Shown in pieces: positions 1 to 9,433 of a stretch of 64,000 nucleotides of DNA. Position numbers and translations under genes: made by a program. The stretch is from NCBI RefSeq assembly GCF_001639145.1, contig NZ_LROY01000002.1, positions 1,024,501-1,088,500 of the forward strand. The letters are read 5' to 3'. The notes under the pieces were generated by a model, which saw only the letters and a program-made list of their open reading frames with translations, ran no database searches and was not told the origin of the DNA. This stretch comes from Microbulbifer sp. Q7 (GTDB lineage: Bacteria > Pseudomonadota > Gammaproteobacteria > Pseudomonadales > Cellvibrionaceae). Positions within the stretch are counted from its first letter, which is position 1. The number at the start of each line of letters is the position of its first letter.

Positions 1-482
1 TCGAGATCCGTAGGCGAGATATTCATGTCGCCGATTAACAGCACGGGTGCCTGATTGTCGCACTCGGTATTCAGGTAGCTTTCGAGATCCGCGTAGTATT
101 TTTGTTTGGCCGGAAATTTAATCGGGTGCTCCCGGCTTTCCCCCTGGGGAAAGTAGCCGTTCAGCACGGTGAGCGGCTGGTCTGCACCGATATCAAACTG
201 CCCGACCACCATGCGACGCTGTGCATCTTCCGGGTCAGTTGGGAAACCGTATTGCTTCTTGATAAACGGATAACGGGAGAGCAGGGCAACCCCGTAGTGG
301 GTCTTCTGGCCGAAGTAAATGACTTCGTAGCCCAGGTCGCGAATGACGTCGACAGGAAAGTCTTCGTCGGTGACCTTGGTTTCCTGTAGCCCGATAATAT
401 CGGGAGATTGGCTTTCGACCAGCGCTTCCATCTGGTGCAAGCGTGCGCGAATGCTGTTGACGTTAAAGGATACTACTTTCAT
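1..482 (-). CDS. xthA: Exodeoxyribonuclease III (N-terminal part)
   Basis: AP endonuclease and 3'-5' exonuclease of base excision repair, cytoplasmic. The reverse strand reads MKVVSFNVNSIRARL at the start, the family's conserved opening, followed by a DIIGLQETK stretch (metal-binding Glu) and GDMNISPTDLD near the window edge. About 160 residues are visible and the C-terminal part runs off the left edge. The ATG at 480-482 has a strong GGGGAGGG ribosome site just upstream. It lies downstream of prc on the same strand but behind a hairpin terminator, so it is probably transcribed separately. ExoIII identity is confident; closely related AP endonucleases of the same fold are the only real alternative. 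Confidence 0.93.
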   Translation of the reverse strand, partial: MKVVSFNVNSIRARLHQMEALVESQSPDIIGLQETKVTDEDFPVDVIRDLGYEVIYFGQKTHYGVALLSRYPFIKKQYGFPTDPEDAQRRMVVGQFDIGADQPLTVLNGYFPQGESREHPIKFPAKQKYYADLESYLNTECDNQAPVLLIGDMNISPTDL

Positions 483-502
483 TTTCCCTCCCCGGAAATC
501 AT

Positions 503-546
503 AAAAACCGAAGCCCGCTATTCCAGGAAATAACGGGCTCGGTTTG
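503..546 (-). terminator. Rho-independent terminator downstream of prc
   Basis: On the minus strand an imperfect hairpin pairs AAACCG and AGCCCG with CGGGCT and CGGTTT, continues with a TATT/AATA top, and ends in GGTTTTTA. It lies 55 bases after the prc stop and 21 bases before the xthA start, as expected for a terminator separating the two genes. Confidence 0.75.
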
Positions 547-600
547 CAATCATTATTGGCCAGTAAAGTGACCGGCCTGTAGTTTGCTCAGCGCAGGCGG

Positions 601-2703
601 TTAGTCGAAGTTCGCAACCTGCGGTGAGCTAGCGCGCTTTTTTAGGCCGATAAAGTCCGCCATGATGTAGCCCGCTTCATTCAACACCGGGTCGTCCTCT
701 AGGGTGATTTCCACGGGGCCGCCGACAGGCTCTACATCTTCGGACTCGCTCTTTTCCAGCGCCTCAAAGCTCTCATAGGGTTCGAGCCCCTTGGCTTCAC
801 GGCGACGATTTTCCAGCGCGAGCATTTCCTGATTCATCTGTTCCCGCTCCTGAATACGGGCTTGTTCATTCAGGGAAACGGACTTGCGATTGGCGCGCTC
901 GGTCTGATGATCGAACTGTGCCCGCAGGTAGATGAAATCTGGATCGGATTCGGTGCGCTTGTCGTGTTTGCGCACCAGGTCCGGCACCATTTCTTTCAGG
1001 TTGAAATATTTCGCGTGGCGAACGGCGTGAATACGATCCCAGGGCAGAGCGGTGTCGTACGCACTCTCGCCGACGCTCTCGCTATCGATCAGCTGGGGCA
1101 TGCTGATGTCCGGCGATACGCCCGCGTGCTGGGTGCTGTCGCCAGATACGCGATAGAACTTGGACTGGGTGATTTTCAGCTGGCCGTCTTTCAGTGGTGC
1201 CATGGTCTGCACCGTACCTTTACCGAAAGACTGATTGCCCACCACCAGACCGCGGTTGTAGTCCTGAATGGCACCGGCAAAAATCTCCGAAGCCGACGCC
1301 GAGAGGCGGTTGATCAGCACGACCAGGGGGCCGCGGTACATGGCGCGCGAGCGCGAGCGGTTGTGGCGGGAAATCTGCTCGTTGGCGTGCCGGATCTGCA
1401 CCACCGGGCCCTGGTCAATAAACAGGTCGGTGAGCATGGTGGCTTCCTGCAGGGAGCCGCCGCCGTTGTTGCGCAGGTCGAGAATAATGCCGTCCACGCC
1501 TTCTTTCTGCAGTTCGTCCAGTAACCGGGCCACGTCGCGGGTGGTGCTTTTGTAATTCGGGTCTCTGCGTCGGTAGGCTTCAAAGTCGATGTAGAAGGTC
1601 GGCAGATTGATCACCCCCACCTTGAAGTTTTCCTCGCCGTCGGAGAACTCAAAGATGGCTTTCTTTGCCGCCTGGTCTTCGAGTTTTACCTTGCTGCGCT
1701 TGATCAGGATGGTGCGATGGGTACCATCGCCACCGGTGGGGATGGTTTCAAGACGTACAAACGTGCCCGCCGAGCCGCGAATCAGGTCGACCACGTCGTC
1801 GAGGCGCCAGCCCACAACATCCACCATCTCACCCTCTTCATCCTGGCCAACGGCCACGATTTTGTCGTTCGGCTTGATTTTGCCGGTACGATCCGCCGGT
1901 CCGCCAGCCACCAGGCGCGCAACCTTGGTGTATTCATCTTCCATCTGCAATACAGCGCCAATGCCCTCAAGGGACAGCGACATGCTCATGTTGAAGTTTT
2001 CCAGCGAGCGCGGGGAAAGGTAATTACTGTGCGGGTCGTACAGGCGGGTGAGGGAGTTCATATACAACTCAAACACATCGTCCGAATTCTGCTGGCTGAG
2101 GCGCTTGAGCTGACCTTTATAGCGGCGCTTCAGCAAATCGGCGATTTCGTCATCGCTCTTACCGGTCAGGCGCAGGTTCAGCACGCTCGACTTGAGGCGC
2201 TTGCGCCACAGGTCGTCCGCGGCACTGATGGACTGGGGCCATTCGCTCTTTTCGCGATCAAGCTCCAGAAACTCGTCCTTGGTGAAGTCGAACTTCGGCA
2301 GGCCGTTTTCCAGTTGCGAGAGAATGTTGTTCAGGCGATCAGAAATGCGCAGGCGGTAGCGGTTATAGATCTCGAAACCGCGGTCCACGTTACCGGCCTT
2401 GAGATCGTCATCCAGCTTGTTGCGCCACTGGCGAAACTCACTGATGTCTGATGACAGGAAGTAACTTTTGGTCGGGTCGAGACCATCAATGTACTCGTCC
2501 CACAGCCCGGTGGACATTTCGTCGCCCACCTTGAGCTTGTTGTAGTGCAGCATCTCGAGCTTGCTGACGATCTCACGGGCCGTGGCACCATGGTCTTCGT
2601 GCGGCTTGAGATCTTCGTTGTCGGCCAGGGAAACTGGCGAAACCAGTACCAGGAGAGAGAAGGAAAGGCCGGAAATCAGTGCGGCTATTCGATTGCTAAG
2701 CAT
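601..2703 (-). CDS. prc: Carboxy-terminal processing protease Prc/Tsp (S41 family)
   Basis: Periplasmic serine protease that degrades proteins from their C-termini, including tagged and cell-wall-enzyme substrates in relatives. From the ATG at 2701-2703 it has about 700 residues, normal for the family. It opens with a signal peptide (MLSNRIAALISGLSFSLLVL), followed by a long N-terminal helical domain. A PDZ domain (GIGAVLQMEDEYTKVARLV) lies around residues 235-320. The S41 catalytic core contains SASASEIFAGAI, with the nucleophile Ser, and NQSFGKGTVQ, with the general-base Lys. A longer reading exists from a GTG at 2742, but it would push the signal peptide inward, so I prefer the ATG. A terminator follows. 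The next gene upstream is modC, 385 bases away on the same strand. Confidence 0.95.
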   Translation of the reverse strand: MLSNRIAALISGLSFSLLVLVSPVSLADNEDLKPHEDHGATAREIVSKLEMLHYNKLKVGDEMSTGLWDEYIDGLDPTKSYFLSSDISEFRQWRNKLDDDLKAGNVDRGFEIYNRYRLRISDRLNNILSQLENGLPKFDFTKDEFLELDREKSEWPQSISAADDLWRKRLKSSVLNLRLTGKSDDEIADLLKRRYKGQLKRLSQQNSDDVFELYMNSLTRLYDPHSNYLSPRSLENFNMSMSLSLEGIGAVLQMEDEYTKVARLVAGGPADRTGKIKPNDKIVAVGQDEEGEMVDVVGWRLDDVVDLIRGSAGTFVRLETIPTGGDGTHRTILIKRSKVKLEDQAAKKAIFEFSDGEENFKVGVINLPTFYIDFEAYRRRDPNYKSTTRDVARLLDELQKEGVDGIILDLRNNGGGSLQEATMLTDLFIDQGPVVQIRHANEQISRHNRSRSRAMYRGPLVVLINRLSASASEIFAGAIQDYNRGLVVGNQSFGKGTVQTMAPLKDGQLKITQSKFYRVSGDSTQHAGVSPDISMPQLIDSESVGESAYDTALPWDRIHAVRHAKYFNLKEMVPDLVRKHDKRTESDPDFIYLRAQFDHQTERANRKSVSLNEQARIQEREQMNQEMLALENRRREAKGLEPYESFEALEKSESEDVEPVGGPVEITLEDDPVLNEAGYIMADFIGLKKRASSPQVANFD

Positions 2704-3088
2704 AAGGAGTCTCTTTATACGTCCTACATCAAGGCGTCCCACTGTTTATTCTCGGCCGGACGTGGTCTTCCGGAGCAGTGGCGACTTATAGCTTAGGACA
2801 AGTATAAAGGCTGAAAGCTCCGAAAGGCATGAATTGCTTCATTAACAAGGCGAAAGGTGCCCTCAATGCGGTGACTTTAAGGATGCTTTACCCGTCAAAC
2901 TACGATGACCGAATCACTGGTTGCCGAATGCCCGCAACAGGTGAAACAAAAAATCGCTCATAAAACGGACAGTCACCGGCTATAGCGGCCAATTGCCCCT
3001 ATTTTGCGCTCAATAGCCGCGCTCTAGCCCGAGTCCGACGAGTCACCATGGGCCAATCGAGGTGAGGCTGGCTTCTGTTGATGACTGA
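2704..3088. other. Intergenic stretch between prc and modC
   Basis: About 385 bases with no supportable gene. On the minus strand a TATACT (2801-2806) could be a -10 element for prc, but I see no good -35. An interrupted inverted repeat (2914-2944, GTTGC/GCAAC plus TCAC/GTGA arms) lies mid-way. Its T-run would be on the wrong side for a modC terminator. A 26-codon frame from 2904 on the plus strand has no ribosome site and I do not call it. Confidence 0.4.
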
Positions 3089-4240
3089 TTAACGCACGAT
3101 GGCCACAGATTTGATCTGCGCCCACAATCGACTTCCGGGGTATACGGACAGCTGATGGGCGGAACGGCGGGTGATGCGTGCGATCAGGCGTGATACCGCC
3201 GCTTCGCTGGGCCCTGGGGAGGTGGATTGTGGTTTCAGACGAAGCAGTACCAAAGCTGGATCACGATCGGCAGAGATCTCCTCTACCTCTACCGGCAAGC
3301 GGTTGAGGATACTGGATTGCGTATCCTCGCCCCGGGTCAGGCTGATGTCCCGTGCGAGCACGCGCACCCGAATCGAATCCCCAACGGCTTCGCCACTATC
3401 CCGCAGCCACAGGCTACCGCCGTCAAAATCTGCCCTGAGCAGATTCCACTGGCGGTCCCGCTGCGCGATGTTGGCTTCCAGCAGCACACCCAGATCGTCT
3501 CCGAGCGGTGCCGGAAAATCCTCGCGGGACAGCAACGTAGTGGCCGGGCCTTCGTCGGTGATGGTTCCGTTATCCATCAGTAAAAGGTGGTCGGCGAGCC
3601 GCGCGATTTCCTCGATCGAGTGGCTCACATACAGAATCGGGATGTCGAGCGCGCGGTGCAGCTTTTCGAGATAGGGGAGAATTTCCCGCTTGCGCATCTG
3701 GTCGAGAGAAGCCAGCGGCTCATCCATCAACAGTACGCGGGGTTTGATCAACAGCGCGCGGGCAATGGCGACTCTTTGCTGCTCGCCGCCAGACAGCGCG
3801 CCCGGTCGCTGCGACAACAGGTGTTCAATCCCCAATAGATCAATAGTGTTGCGGTACTCGGCATCGGATACGGTTTGCCAGGCACGCTTGCGCGCGAAAT
3901 GCAGGTTTTGTTCGGCGTTCAAATGTGGGAGCAGGCTCGGTTGTTGAAACACAAATCCCAGTGGCCGGCGGTGCACCGGCAGCGCCTCCTTTGGTTTGTC
4001 CGAGGGTTGCCATACCTCACCATTAACGGCAAGACTGCCGTTCGCGCAGGGTTGCAGCCCCGCAATACAGCGGAGCAGGGTGGTTTTGCCGCAACCGGAG
4101 GGGCCGAAGATCCCGGTTACGCCACTTCCCGGCAGATTCAGCTGCACATTCAGGGAGAAGGGCGCGCGGCCGCCACCGGCGTCCCGTGGCAGGTGAAAAT
4201 GCCCGCGAATCCCTCTGCTCGACATCGGCTCAGACGCCAT
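3089..4240 (-). CDS. modC: Molybdate ABC transporter ATP-binding protein ModC
   Basis: ATPase that powers molybdate import through ModB at the inner membrane. Walker A is [12 protein letters not shown], the ABC signature [15 protein letters not shown], and Walker [12 protein letters not shown]. The C-terminal portion is the TOBE/MOP-type domain typical of ModC ([13 protein letters not shown]). The frame is open further upstream, but the ATG at 4238-4240 overlaps the modB stop by 11 bases, which fits translational coupling; a second ATG at 4225 is also possible. Length is about 383 residues, normal for ModC. It is the last gene of modABC. No modE regulator or modD is adjacent. Confidence 0.93.
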   Translation of the reverse strand: MASEPMSSRGIRGHFHLPRDAGGGRAPFSLNVQLNLPGSGVTGIFGPSGCGKTTLLRCIAGLQPCANGSLAVNGEVWQPSDKPKEALPVHRRPLGFVFQQPSLLPHLNAEQNLHFARKRAWQTVSDAEYRNTIDLLGIEHLLSQRPGALSGGEQQRVAIARALLIKPRVLLMDEPLASLDQMRKREILPYLEKLHRALDIPILYVSHSIEEIARLADHLLLMDNGTITDEGPATTLLSREDFPAPLGDDLGVLLEANIAQRDRQWNLLRADFDGGSLWLRDSGEAVGDSIRVRVLARDISLTRGEDTQSSILNRLPVEVEEISADRDPALVLLRLKPQSTSPGPSEAAVSRLIARITRRSAHQLSVYPGSRLWAQIKSVAIVR

Positions 4241-4922
4241 AGCGCAATCCCCGGGCAGCGTTGCGGTGCTGCAGCAGATACAGCAGGAGTAACACCGCAA
4301 AGGAAAATCCGACCATCGTGGCCGAGAGCCAGTGTGCCTGGGTGTATTCCAGTGCTTCCACGTGATCGTAAATCTGTACTGAAACCACCCGGGTTTTGCC
4401 GGGAATATTGCCGCCGATCATCAGTACGACGCCAAACTCACCCACGGTGTGCGCGAAGCCCAGCACGGCTGCGGTAATGATGCCCGGCCTTGCCAGGGGC
4501 AGGGTGACATGCCAGAAGGTATCCCATGGCCCGGCCCGCAATGTTGCTGCCACCTCCGTGTGGCGCTGCCCCTGTGCCTCGATGGCATTTTGAATAGGCT
4601 GCACAACGAACGGCAGCGAGTAGAGCAGGGAAGCAATAACCAGCCCCCAGAAAGTGAATGGCAGCGTACCCAGCCCGAGCGCTTCGGTCAGTTTTCCCAT
4701 GGGCCCATCGGGGCCCATAAAGACCAGCAGGTAAAAGCCCAGTACGGTGGGCGGTAGCACCAGAGGTAATGCCACCAGCGCACTCACCGGTCCTCGTATT
4801 ACCGAACGGGTTCGGGCCAGCCATAACGCCAGCGGTGTGCCCAGCAGCAGTAACAGGATAGTGACGGTGGTAGCGAGACGCAGGGTTAACCAGATCGCAC
4901 CCAGGTCAGACTCACTCAGCAT
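4230..4922 (-). CDS. modB: Molybdate ABC transporter permease ModB
   Basis: Inner-membrane channel subunit for molybdate, 230 residues, the usual size. About five hydrophobic spans are visible, beginning with [20 protein letters not shown]. The cytoplasmic EAA loop that docks onto ModC reads [20 protein letters not shown], followed by [15 protein letters not shown], a stretch characteristic of ModB. The start ATG (4920-4922) overlaps the modA stop by 11 bases and the 3' end overlaps modC, so the three genes form a tight operon. A sulfate/thiosulfate CysT-type permease is the only alternative; the GGNIPGKT motif and the neighbouring ModA favour molybdate. Confidence 0.94.
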   Translation of the reverse strand: MLSESDLGAIWLTLRLATTVTILLLLLGTPLALWLARTRSVIRGPVSALVALPLVLPPTVLGFYLLVFMGPDGPMGKLTEALGLGTLPFTFWGLVIASLLYSLPFVVQPIQNAIEAQGQRHTEVAATLRAGPWDTFWHVTLPLARPGIITAAVLGFAHTVGEFGVVLMIGGNIPGKTRVVSVQIYDHVEALEYTQAHWLSATMVGFSFAVLLLLYLLQHRNAARGLRYGV

Positions 4923-5712
4923 AGGTGTCTTCCTTCCGAGAAGGCGTTGCCGCCTGACGCCTCGCGTATCCGTAAGAAGCCAGCAGAGTCTCCACCTCAG
5001 CCCCCTGCATATAGCGCCAGAAATCGGCCAGCACGGAGTTGTCGGCCGCGCGCGTGAGAATGACCGCGTCCTGCCTGACGGGTGTATGCAGCGATTGCGG
5101 TACCACCCAGGCAGAACCCACGACTATCTCACCGTCGCGCATGATCTGAGACAGTGCAACAAACCCAAGATCGGCATTGCCGCTGGCGACGAATTGGTAG
5201 GTCTGGGAAATATTCTCCCCCTGTACCCAGCGGCTGCGAGTGCGCGCGTCCAGCTGCAGGTTGTGCAGTACTTGCCGGGCTGCGGTTCCATAAGGCGCGA
5301 GTTTCGGGTTGGCGAGGGCGAGCCTGTCAAATTGCGCGGTTTTCAGGAGTACCTCAATGTTTTCTGGCAGGTTCTCATGCCGGGACCACACCGCCAGTCT
5401 CCCCTCGGCGTAAGTGATGCGCGAATTGGGTTCCGCCAGCCCCTCATCAATGAGACGCTCGGGCTTCTCCTGATCGGCGGAGAAAAATGCATCGAACGGT
5501 GCCCCATACCGAATCTGCGCGTAGATTTTGCCAGAAGAACCAAAGACCAGTTTTATCCGTTGCTGGCTGCGTGCCTCATAGCGCGCGACGATGGCCTGCA
5601 TGGGCGCGGTGAAATTGGAGGCGACCGCGATGGTCACTTCCCGCGAGTGGGCTGCAGCCGCGGAGAGCATGGTTAACACGCCGGCAACCAAGGCTACCAT
5701 TCGCGCTTTCAT
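4912..5712 (-). CDS. modA: Molybdate-binding periplasmic protein ModA
   Basis: Substrate-binding protein that captures molybdate (or tungstate) in the periplasm for ModBC. I place the start at the ATG 5710-5712, giving a clean signal peptide ([23 protein letters not shown]). The mature protein opens with the ModA-like [17 protein letters not shown] and has [11 protein letters not shown], the oxyanion-contacting region. Length is about 266 residues. The open frame extends 90 bases upstream through an Arg-rich stretch that would spoil the signal peptide. It is the first gene of modABC. The promoter must lie in the 355-base gap before the divergent sigma-factor gene, but I found no ModE-type palindrome there. 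Confidence 0.92.
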   Translation of the reverse strand: MKARMVALVAGVLTMLSAAAAHSREVTIAVASNFTAPMQAIVARYEARSQQRIKLVFGSSGKIYAQIRYGAPFDAFFSADQEKPERLIDEGLAEPNSRITYAEGRLAVWSRHENLPENIEVLLKTAQFDRLALANPKLAPYGTAARQVLHNLQLDARTRSRWVQGENISQTYQFVASGNADLGFVALSQIMRDGEIVVGSAWVVPQSLHTPVRQDAVILTRAADNSVLADFWRYMQGAEVETLLASYGYARRQAATPSRKEDTYAE

Positions 5713-6067
5713 GCTGCGCTTGCCCCACAAGGGACGTCGTCGGTGGGTGTGGAGCTGCCTATCCATCGATCTACTCATTGACCACAAGAGAAGCCGGTGC
5801 ACCCGGCATTGGCTCTATGGTTGACGATGCGCCGGCAGTTCGCAACCTCTGCGCGCCGCTGTTTGCACGTGTCATGGAACAGCTGCCTGCGCGGTTTACA
5901 GTGGGAAAGTGTCTGGGTTTTAATGGCCCGCATCCCGGTGAGGTAAGTCACGGCTCGCGGGTTGTAAGAAACCCGCGAGTCGATCGACTCATCCTTATCG
6001 TCGCCATCTATATGCGGCCTTAGAGCCGTGCATGGATATTGTTGCGTATTGACTGAGCCAACAAACG
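5713..6067. other. Divergent intergenic region modA / sigma factor with hairpin and palindrome
   Basis: Regulatory spacer of 355 bases between two divergent operons. It holds a strong hairpin (arms CTCGCGGGTT at 5954-5963 and AACCCGCGAG at 5970-5979, loop GTAAGA). This overlaps a perfect 14-base palindrome, GAGTCGATCGACTC, at 5977-5990. Neither is followed by a T-run, so a terminator is unlikely. Short frames across the region have no ribosome sites and no recognisable products. Confidence 0.6.
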
Positions 6068-6778
6068 ATGCCCGACAACTCTTCTGCGCCCGGTAGCTCC
6101 GCGCCCGACCGTTCAGCAAACTCTGCCGGCGGGGCTGCCCAGAATGCCGATGCCCAGTCGCTTTCCGATCCGCAATTTCTGGAGGCGTTACGCAATCAGA
6201 TGATCCGCTTTGCCACGCTCCAGCTGCGCGATGAGCACCAGGCGGAAGACGCGGTACAGGAAGCGCTCGCGGGGGCGCTCAAGAATGCAGATTCGTTCGC
6301 TCGCCAGTCGGCCCTGCGCACCTGGGTATTTTCAATTCTCAAGTACAAGATTGCCGACATCTTGCGCTACCGTCAGCGGGTCATCGCCACCAGCGAGCTG
6401 GGCGACACCGAGCAGCAGGATCAGGCAATGATGGATGGCCTGTTCAACGCCAATGGGCACTGGCACCGCGCCGAGCGTCCCACCAGCTGGAGCGGTCCGC
6501 AGGGCGGTGTTCAGAGCGACCACTTCTGGCGGGTGTTTGATGCTTGCCTGAACGGGCTGCCCGAGAAGCAGGCCCGCGTATTTATGATGCGCGAGTTCAT
6601 CGAGCTGGAGTCCCATGAGATCTGCGATCAGTTGGGCCTTTCCACCAGCAATCTTCACGTATTGCTGTATCGCGCGCGGCTGCGTTTGCGGGAGTGTCTG
6701 GAAAACAGCTGGTTCCAGGCGTCGGCCAGCGGGAAGGCAAGCGACACCGGCCTAACGAAACAAGGAGAGCGCCAGTGA
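6068..6778 (+). CDS. ECF-like sigma-70 family RNA polymerase sigma factor
   Basis: Alternative sigma factor directing RNA polymerase to a small regulon. Length is 236 residues. Region 2 (about residues 40-100) contains DEHQAEDAVQEALAGAL and LRTWVFSILKYKIADILR, which bind core enzyme and the -10 element. Region 4 (about residues 155-215) contains LNGLPEKQARVFMMREF and the helix-turn-helix SHEICDQLGLSTSNLHVLL. A roughly 45-residue linker between them is longer than in typical ECF factors. The N-terminus is a Ser/Ala/Gly-rich tail. The stop overlaps the next gene's ATG (TGATG), so it is translationally coupled to a small zinc-finger protein, probably its anti-sigma factor. The inducing signal is unknown. 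Confidence 0.88.
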   Translation: MPDNSSAPGSSAPDRSANSAGGAAQNADAQSLSDPQFLEALRNQMIRFATLQLRDEHQAEDAVQEALAGALKNADSFARQSALRTWVFSILKYKIADILRYRQRVIATSELGDTEQQDQAMMDGLFNANGHWHRAERPTSWSGPQGGVQSDHFWRVFDACLNGLPEKQARVFMMREFIELESHEICDQLGLSTSNLHVLLYRARLRLRECLENSWFQASASGKASDTGLTKQGERQ

Positions 6779-6981
6779 TGAATTGTAAACAGGCGACGCA
6801 GCTACTGTCCCTGCAGCAGGAGCGCCCACTGAGCCGCCGAGAAAAATTCAGCCTGCGGTTTCACCTGATGCTGTGCAAAGCGTGCAGGAACTTTTCGACA
6901 CAGATGGATTCCCTGCGCACGATTTCCAGGCGCTATGCCAAAGGCGAGCCCCCCGCATCCGATGACCGTGAATCGCACTGA
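6778..6981 (+). CDS. Small zinc-finger (zf-HC2-like) putative anti-sigma factor
   Basis: A 67-residue protein coupled to the sigma factor by a TGATG overlap. It carries Cys3 and a His29-x3-Cys33-x2-Cys36 cluster (FHLMLCKACRNF), the HC2/ZAS zinc-binding pattern of anti-sigma factors that hold ECF sigma factors. There is no transmembrane segment or periplasmic sensor domain, so if it is an anti-sigma factor it must sense something in the cytoplasm, such as redox state or metal. The function is inferred from the motif and gene pairing. A co-transcribed regulatory protein of another kind remains possible. Confidence 0.75.
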   Translation: MNCKQATQLLSLQQERPLSRREKFSLRFHLMLCKACRNFSTQMDSLRTISRRYAKGEPPASDDRESH

Positions 6982-6996
6982 GCGGAAACCGTGTTT

Positions 6997-7872
6997 TCAC
7001 CCGGCCTTGGCACCCGCCTTGATGCCAGCGGAGGATTCCAGGCTCTGGTCGGCATCCCCGTACCAGAACCGGTAGTAATCCTCCGTCACTTTCTGCTCGA
7101 TTTCTGAGGCGTCTTCCCGCGGACAGAATAGGGTAATGGTCAGTACATCGTGGCCTAACTCGCTGGTGCTGACTTTGATCTTGGGTTCGGTGCCTGCCAG
7201 GTCGACCCCCATACGGCTTTCGATCAATTTGCAGTAACGCTCGGCAACCTCTTTGAACGATTCGCAGTGCTCCAGCACCCGCTCGGTAATAAACGGTTTG
7301 ATGTCGAACGGATTCTTGCCCTTGCTCTCGCGCACAATGGAAAACTTGTGCTCGATATAGCGCCGCATAAAGTTTAGGTTCTTCACCGGCTGGGTAAAGA
7401 ACACATTGTTGGGCACGTACAGTGTGGTACCGGTATAGCCGTTACCGAGACCGTGCGGGTCGATTTCCAGCAGCGTGGTACTCAGCCAATTATTGTCGAT
7501 GACCTCCCCAAACTGATCGCCGATACGCACCCAGTCGCCGATGGTAAACGAGCGCATGCTCGCCTGGTAAATACCCCCGACCAGACACGCCACCACATCC
7601 CGTAGGGCGATCACGATCGCCACGGAGAATGCGGCGATGGATAAGGCAAAGTCGCGCAGCTCGGAAACCCAGATGGCAAACAGGCCGATGACAATGGCCA
7701 GGTTGGCGAAGTTGTGCACCATATGCACCCGGCGGCGAATATCCTGCCGCTGCCAGCTGGAGCGGCGAAACAGGGACGCCAGCAGGTAGCGAAACACCAG
7801 AACCACCACAAGGAGCAGCAGGCTCCAGGCCAGTTTGTTTTCGAGGAATTGGCGCAAGACTTCAGTATTCAT
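6997..7872 (-). CDS. MscS-family mechanosensitive ion channel
   Basis: Small-conductance mechanosensitive channel of the inner membrane, used for release of solutes on osmotic downshock. It has 291 residues. Three hydrophobic spans occupy the first ~110 residues (LAWSLLLLVVVLVFRYLLA; NLAIVIGLFAIWVSEL; the pore helix near LSIAAFSVAIVIALRDVVACLVGGI). The beta domain follows (FTIGDWVRIGDQFGEVIDN, matching the family's F-x-GD-x-V pattern), then the cytoplasmic cage. The ATG at 7870-7872 has only a weak ribosome site. It converges with the sigma-factor operon, ending 15 bases from it. Paralogues of MscS are common, so I assign family only. Confidence 0.9.
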   Translation of the reverse strand: MNTEVLRQFLENKLAWSLLLLVVVLVFRYLLASLFRRSSWQRQDIRRRVHMVHNFANLAIVIGLFAIWVSELRDFALSIAAFSVAIVIALRDVVACLVGGIYQASMRSFTIGDWVRIGDQFGEVIDNNWLSTTLLEIDPHGLGNGYTGTTLYVPNNVFFTQPVKNLNFMRRYIEHKFSIVRESKGKNPFDIKPFITERVLEHCESFKEVAERYCKLIESRMGVDLAGTEPKIKVSTSELGHDVLTITLFCPREDASEIEQKVTEDYYRFWYGDADQSLESSAGIKAGAKAG

Positions 7873-8123
7873 CGGGGGCTCGGTAATGCTGTGCAGGGGA
7901 CGGCCGTTATCGCCCGCGCCAAGCGCAGGCTCGCGGGTATCCCGAACGGCGGAATCTTTGAAAATTATGGCGTGCCGGAACCAGGTCCGGGTGAAATTTG
8001 GCGGGAGTGTATCCGAGTCGATGAAATTGCCGCAACCGGGAGCGACCTGTTTTGTGGATCAACCCCGGGCCGGGGGACCCAACGGAAGCGGCGGCGCGAT
8101 AATGCAGCGGTACTATCCTGATA

Positions 8124-9350
8124 TTACAACGCCGACCCTGGCTGCGCGCGCCGCGCCACCTTCACACCGTCCGCAATCCGTTCACTGGGGTGGAGGACGA
8201 CGACTTCGCCGGGGGTCACCCCCGACAGTACTTCGGCCATTTGCCCGTTATTGTGGCCAACCTCTATTTCCGTGCGCACCGCGCGGCCACCGATGACCCG
8301 AAACAATGCCCAGGATTTCTGGTGGCGGAAGAGGGCGCCAGTCGGTACCTGTACCACATCGTCAGCGCGCCAGGTTTCAATGGCAGCGTCCACCCGGTAA
8401 CCGTGTCCCAGCCGTGACCAGGTGTCTTTCGGGTCCACAAAATCCACGATCACATTGACCCGCTGCTCTTCAATACCCAGTGCCGAGATCTTGGTAAACC
8501 CAAAGGGCTCGATAAGCCGCACCCGCCCATGCAGTGGCGCATCGCCCCCCCAGTTGGTGATCTTGACCGGTGCGCCCGGCTGCACGCGCACGGCATCCCG
8601 GGAGAGCAGGTCGATGACAATTTCCAGTTCAGCGGGGTTGCCGATTTCCAGCAGCGGTGTGCCCACCGGTACCACGCGCTCACTTTCCTGCAGCAGCCGC
8701 AGTACACGCCCGGAAACCGGGGCGGTAACCTGGACGAGCTTTTCCTTGCGCATCAAGGGTGCCCCCGGCTGGGGCTCGATCAAGGCCGCACGGGCATTTT
8801 CGAGCTCGCTCTGACTTACCCCTTCGGCGGCGCGGGCGGTATCCCGGGCAGCCTCGGCGCTGTCCAGTGCCAGCTCAATGCGCTCGACTTCCACTTGGGA
8901 TATGTGACCCTTGGTCGCCAGCTTGCGCGCGCGCCTGGCGTCAGCGCGGGCAAAATTAAGCCGGGCTTCCGCATCCCGGCGCTCCGCGCTGGAAAGCTTC
9001 AGAGCCGCCTCGGCACTGCGGATTGCCGCCTGCGCCTGGCTGCGCCCACGCTCGTCGAGGAACTGCGGATGTGTGGGCAGTAATTCCACCAGTGGTGTAG
9101 CGCCGGTTTCTACTGCATCGCCCACTTCGCGCTGTATGCGCAGCAGGTAGCCGGTGACCGGTGCCGACACCACAAACACATCGTGCACCCGGGTGTAGCC
9201 CTCATCGGAAACGGCAACCTGCATCGGCCCGCGGGAGACCTCGGTCATATCGACCGGTACCGGTTTGGGGGAAAATGCGTAGATAAAGAACGCCAGCAGG
9301 CCGAGTACAATCAGCAGACCGGTGATACGTTTGAACAGTTTGTGGCCCAT
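8124..9350 (-). CDS. HlyD/RND-type periplasmic adaptor subunit of an ABC exporter
   Basis: Membrane-fusion protein linking an inner-membrane exporter to the outer membrane. Length is 408 residues. One N-terminal membrane anchor (ITGLLIVLGLLAFFIYAFS) is followed by a lipoyl half-motif, an alpha-helical hairpin rich in Ala, Glu and Arg (about residues 100-205), the second lipoyl half (KLVQVTAPVSGRVLRLLQES), a beta-barrel and a membrane-proximal domain. It is the last gene of a three-gene set with an FtsX-type permease and a LolD-like ATPase, 83 bases from the permease. That arrangement resembles MacAB-like exporters, though here adaptor and permease are on separate genes and the permease is a large double-FtsX protein. 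The substrate cannot be read from sequence. Confidence 0.88.
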   Translation of the reverse strand: MGHKLFKRITGLLIVLGLLAFFIYAFSPKPVPVDMTEVSRGPMQVAVSDEGYTRVHDVFVVSAPVTGYLLRIQREVGDAVETGATPLVELLPTHPQFLDERGRSQAQAAIRSAEAALKLSSAERRDAEARLNFARADARRARKLATKGHISQVEVERIELALDSAEAARDTARAAEGVSQSELENARAALIEPQPGAPLMRKEKLVQVTAPVSGRVLRLLQESERVVPVGTPLLEIGNPAELEIVIDLLSRDAVRVQPGAPVKITNWGGDAPLHGRVRLIEPFGFTKISALGIEEQRVNVIVDFVDPKDTWSRLGHGYRVDAAIETWRADDVVQVPTGALFRHQKSWALFRVIGGRAVRTEIEVGHNNGQMAEVLSGVTPGEVVVLHPSERIADGVKVARRAQPGSAL

Positions 9351-9433
9351 AGCGCTTCTGTGTTTTCCCCCTTGGTCCTACTTTTTTGCCGGGTGCCTGA
9401 TTCTTTACCGTCCCGCTACAAAGCACCGCTAGC

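Noticed and set aside
2914..2944. Hairpin as modC terminator
   Set aside because: The stem is interrupted, and on the modC strand the T-run precedes rather than follows it.
5775..6119. 114-codon minus-strand frame in the modA/sigma gap
   Set aside because: It crosses the hairpin and palindrome, overlaps the start of the sigma gene, and has no motif or ribosome site.
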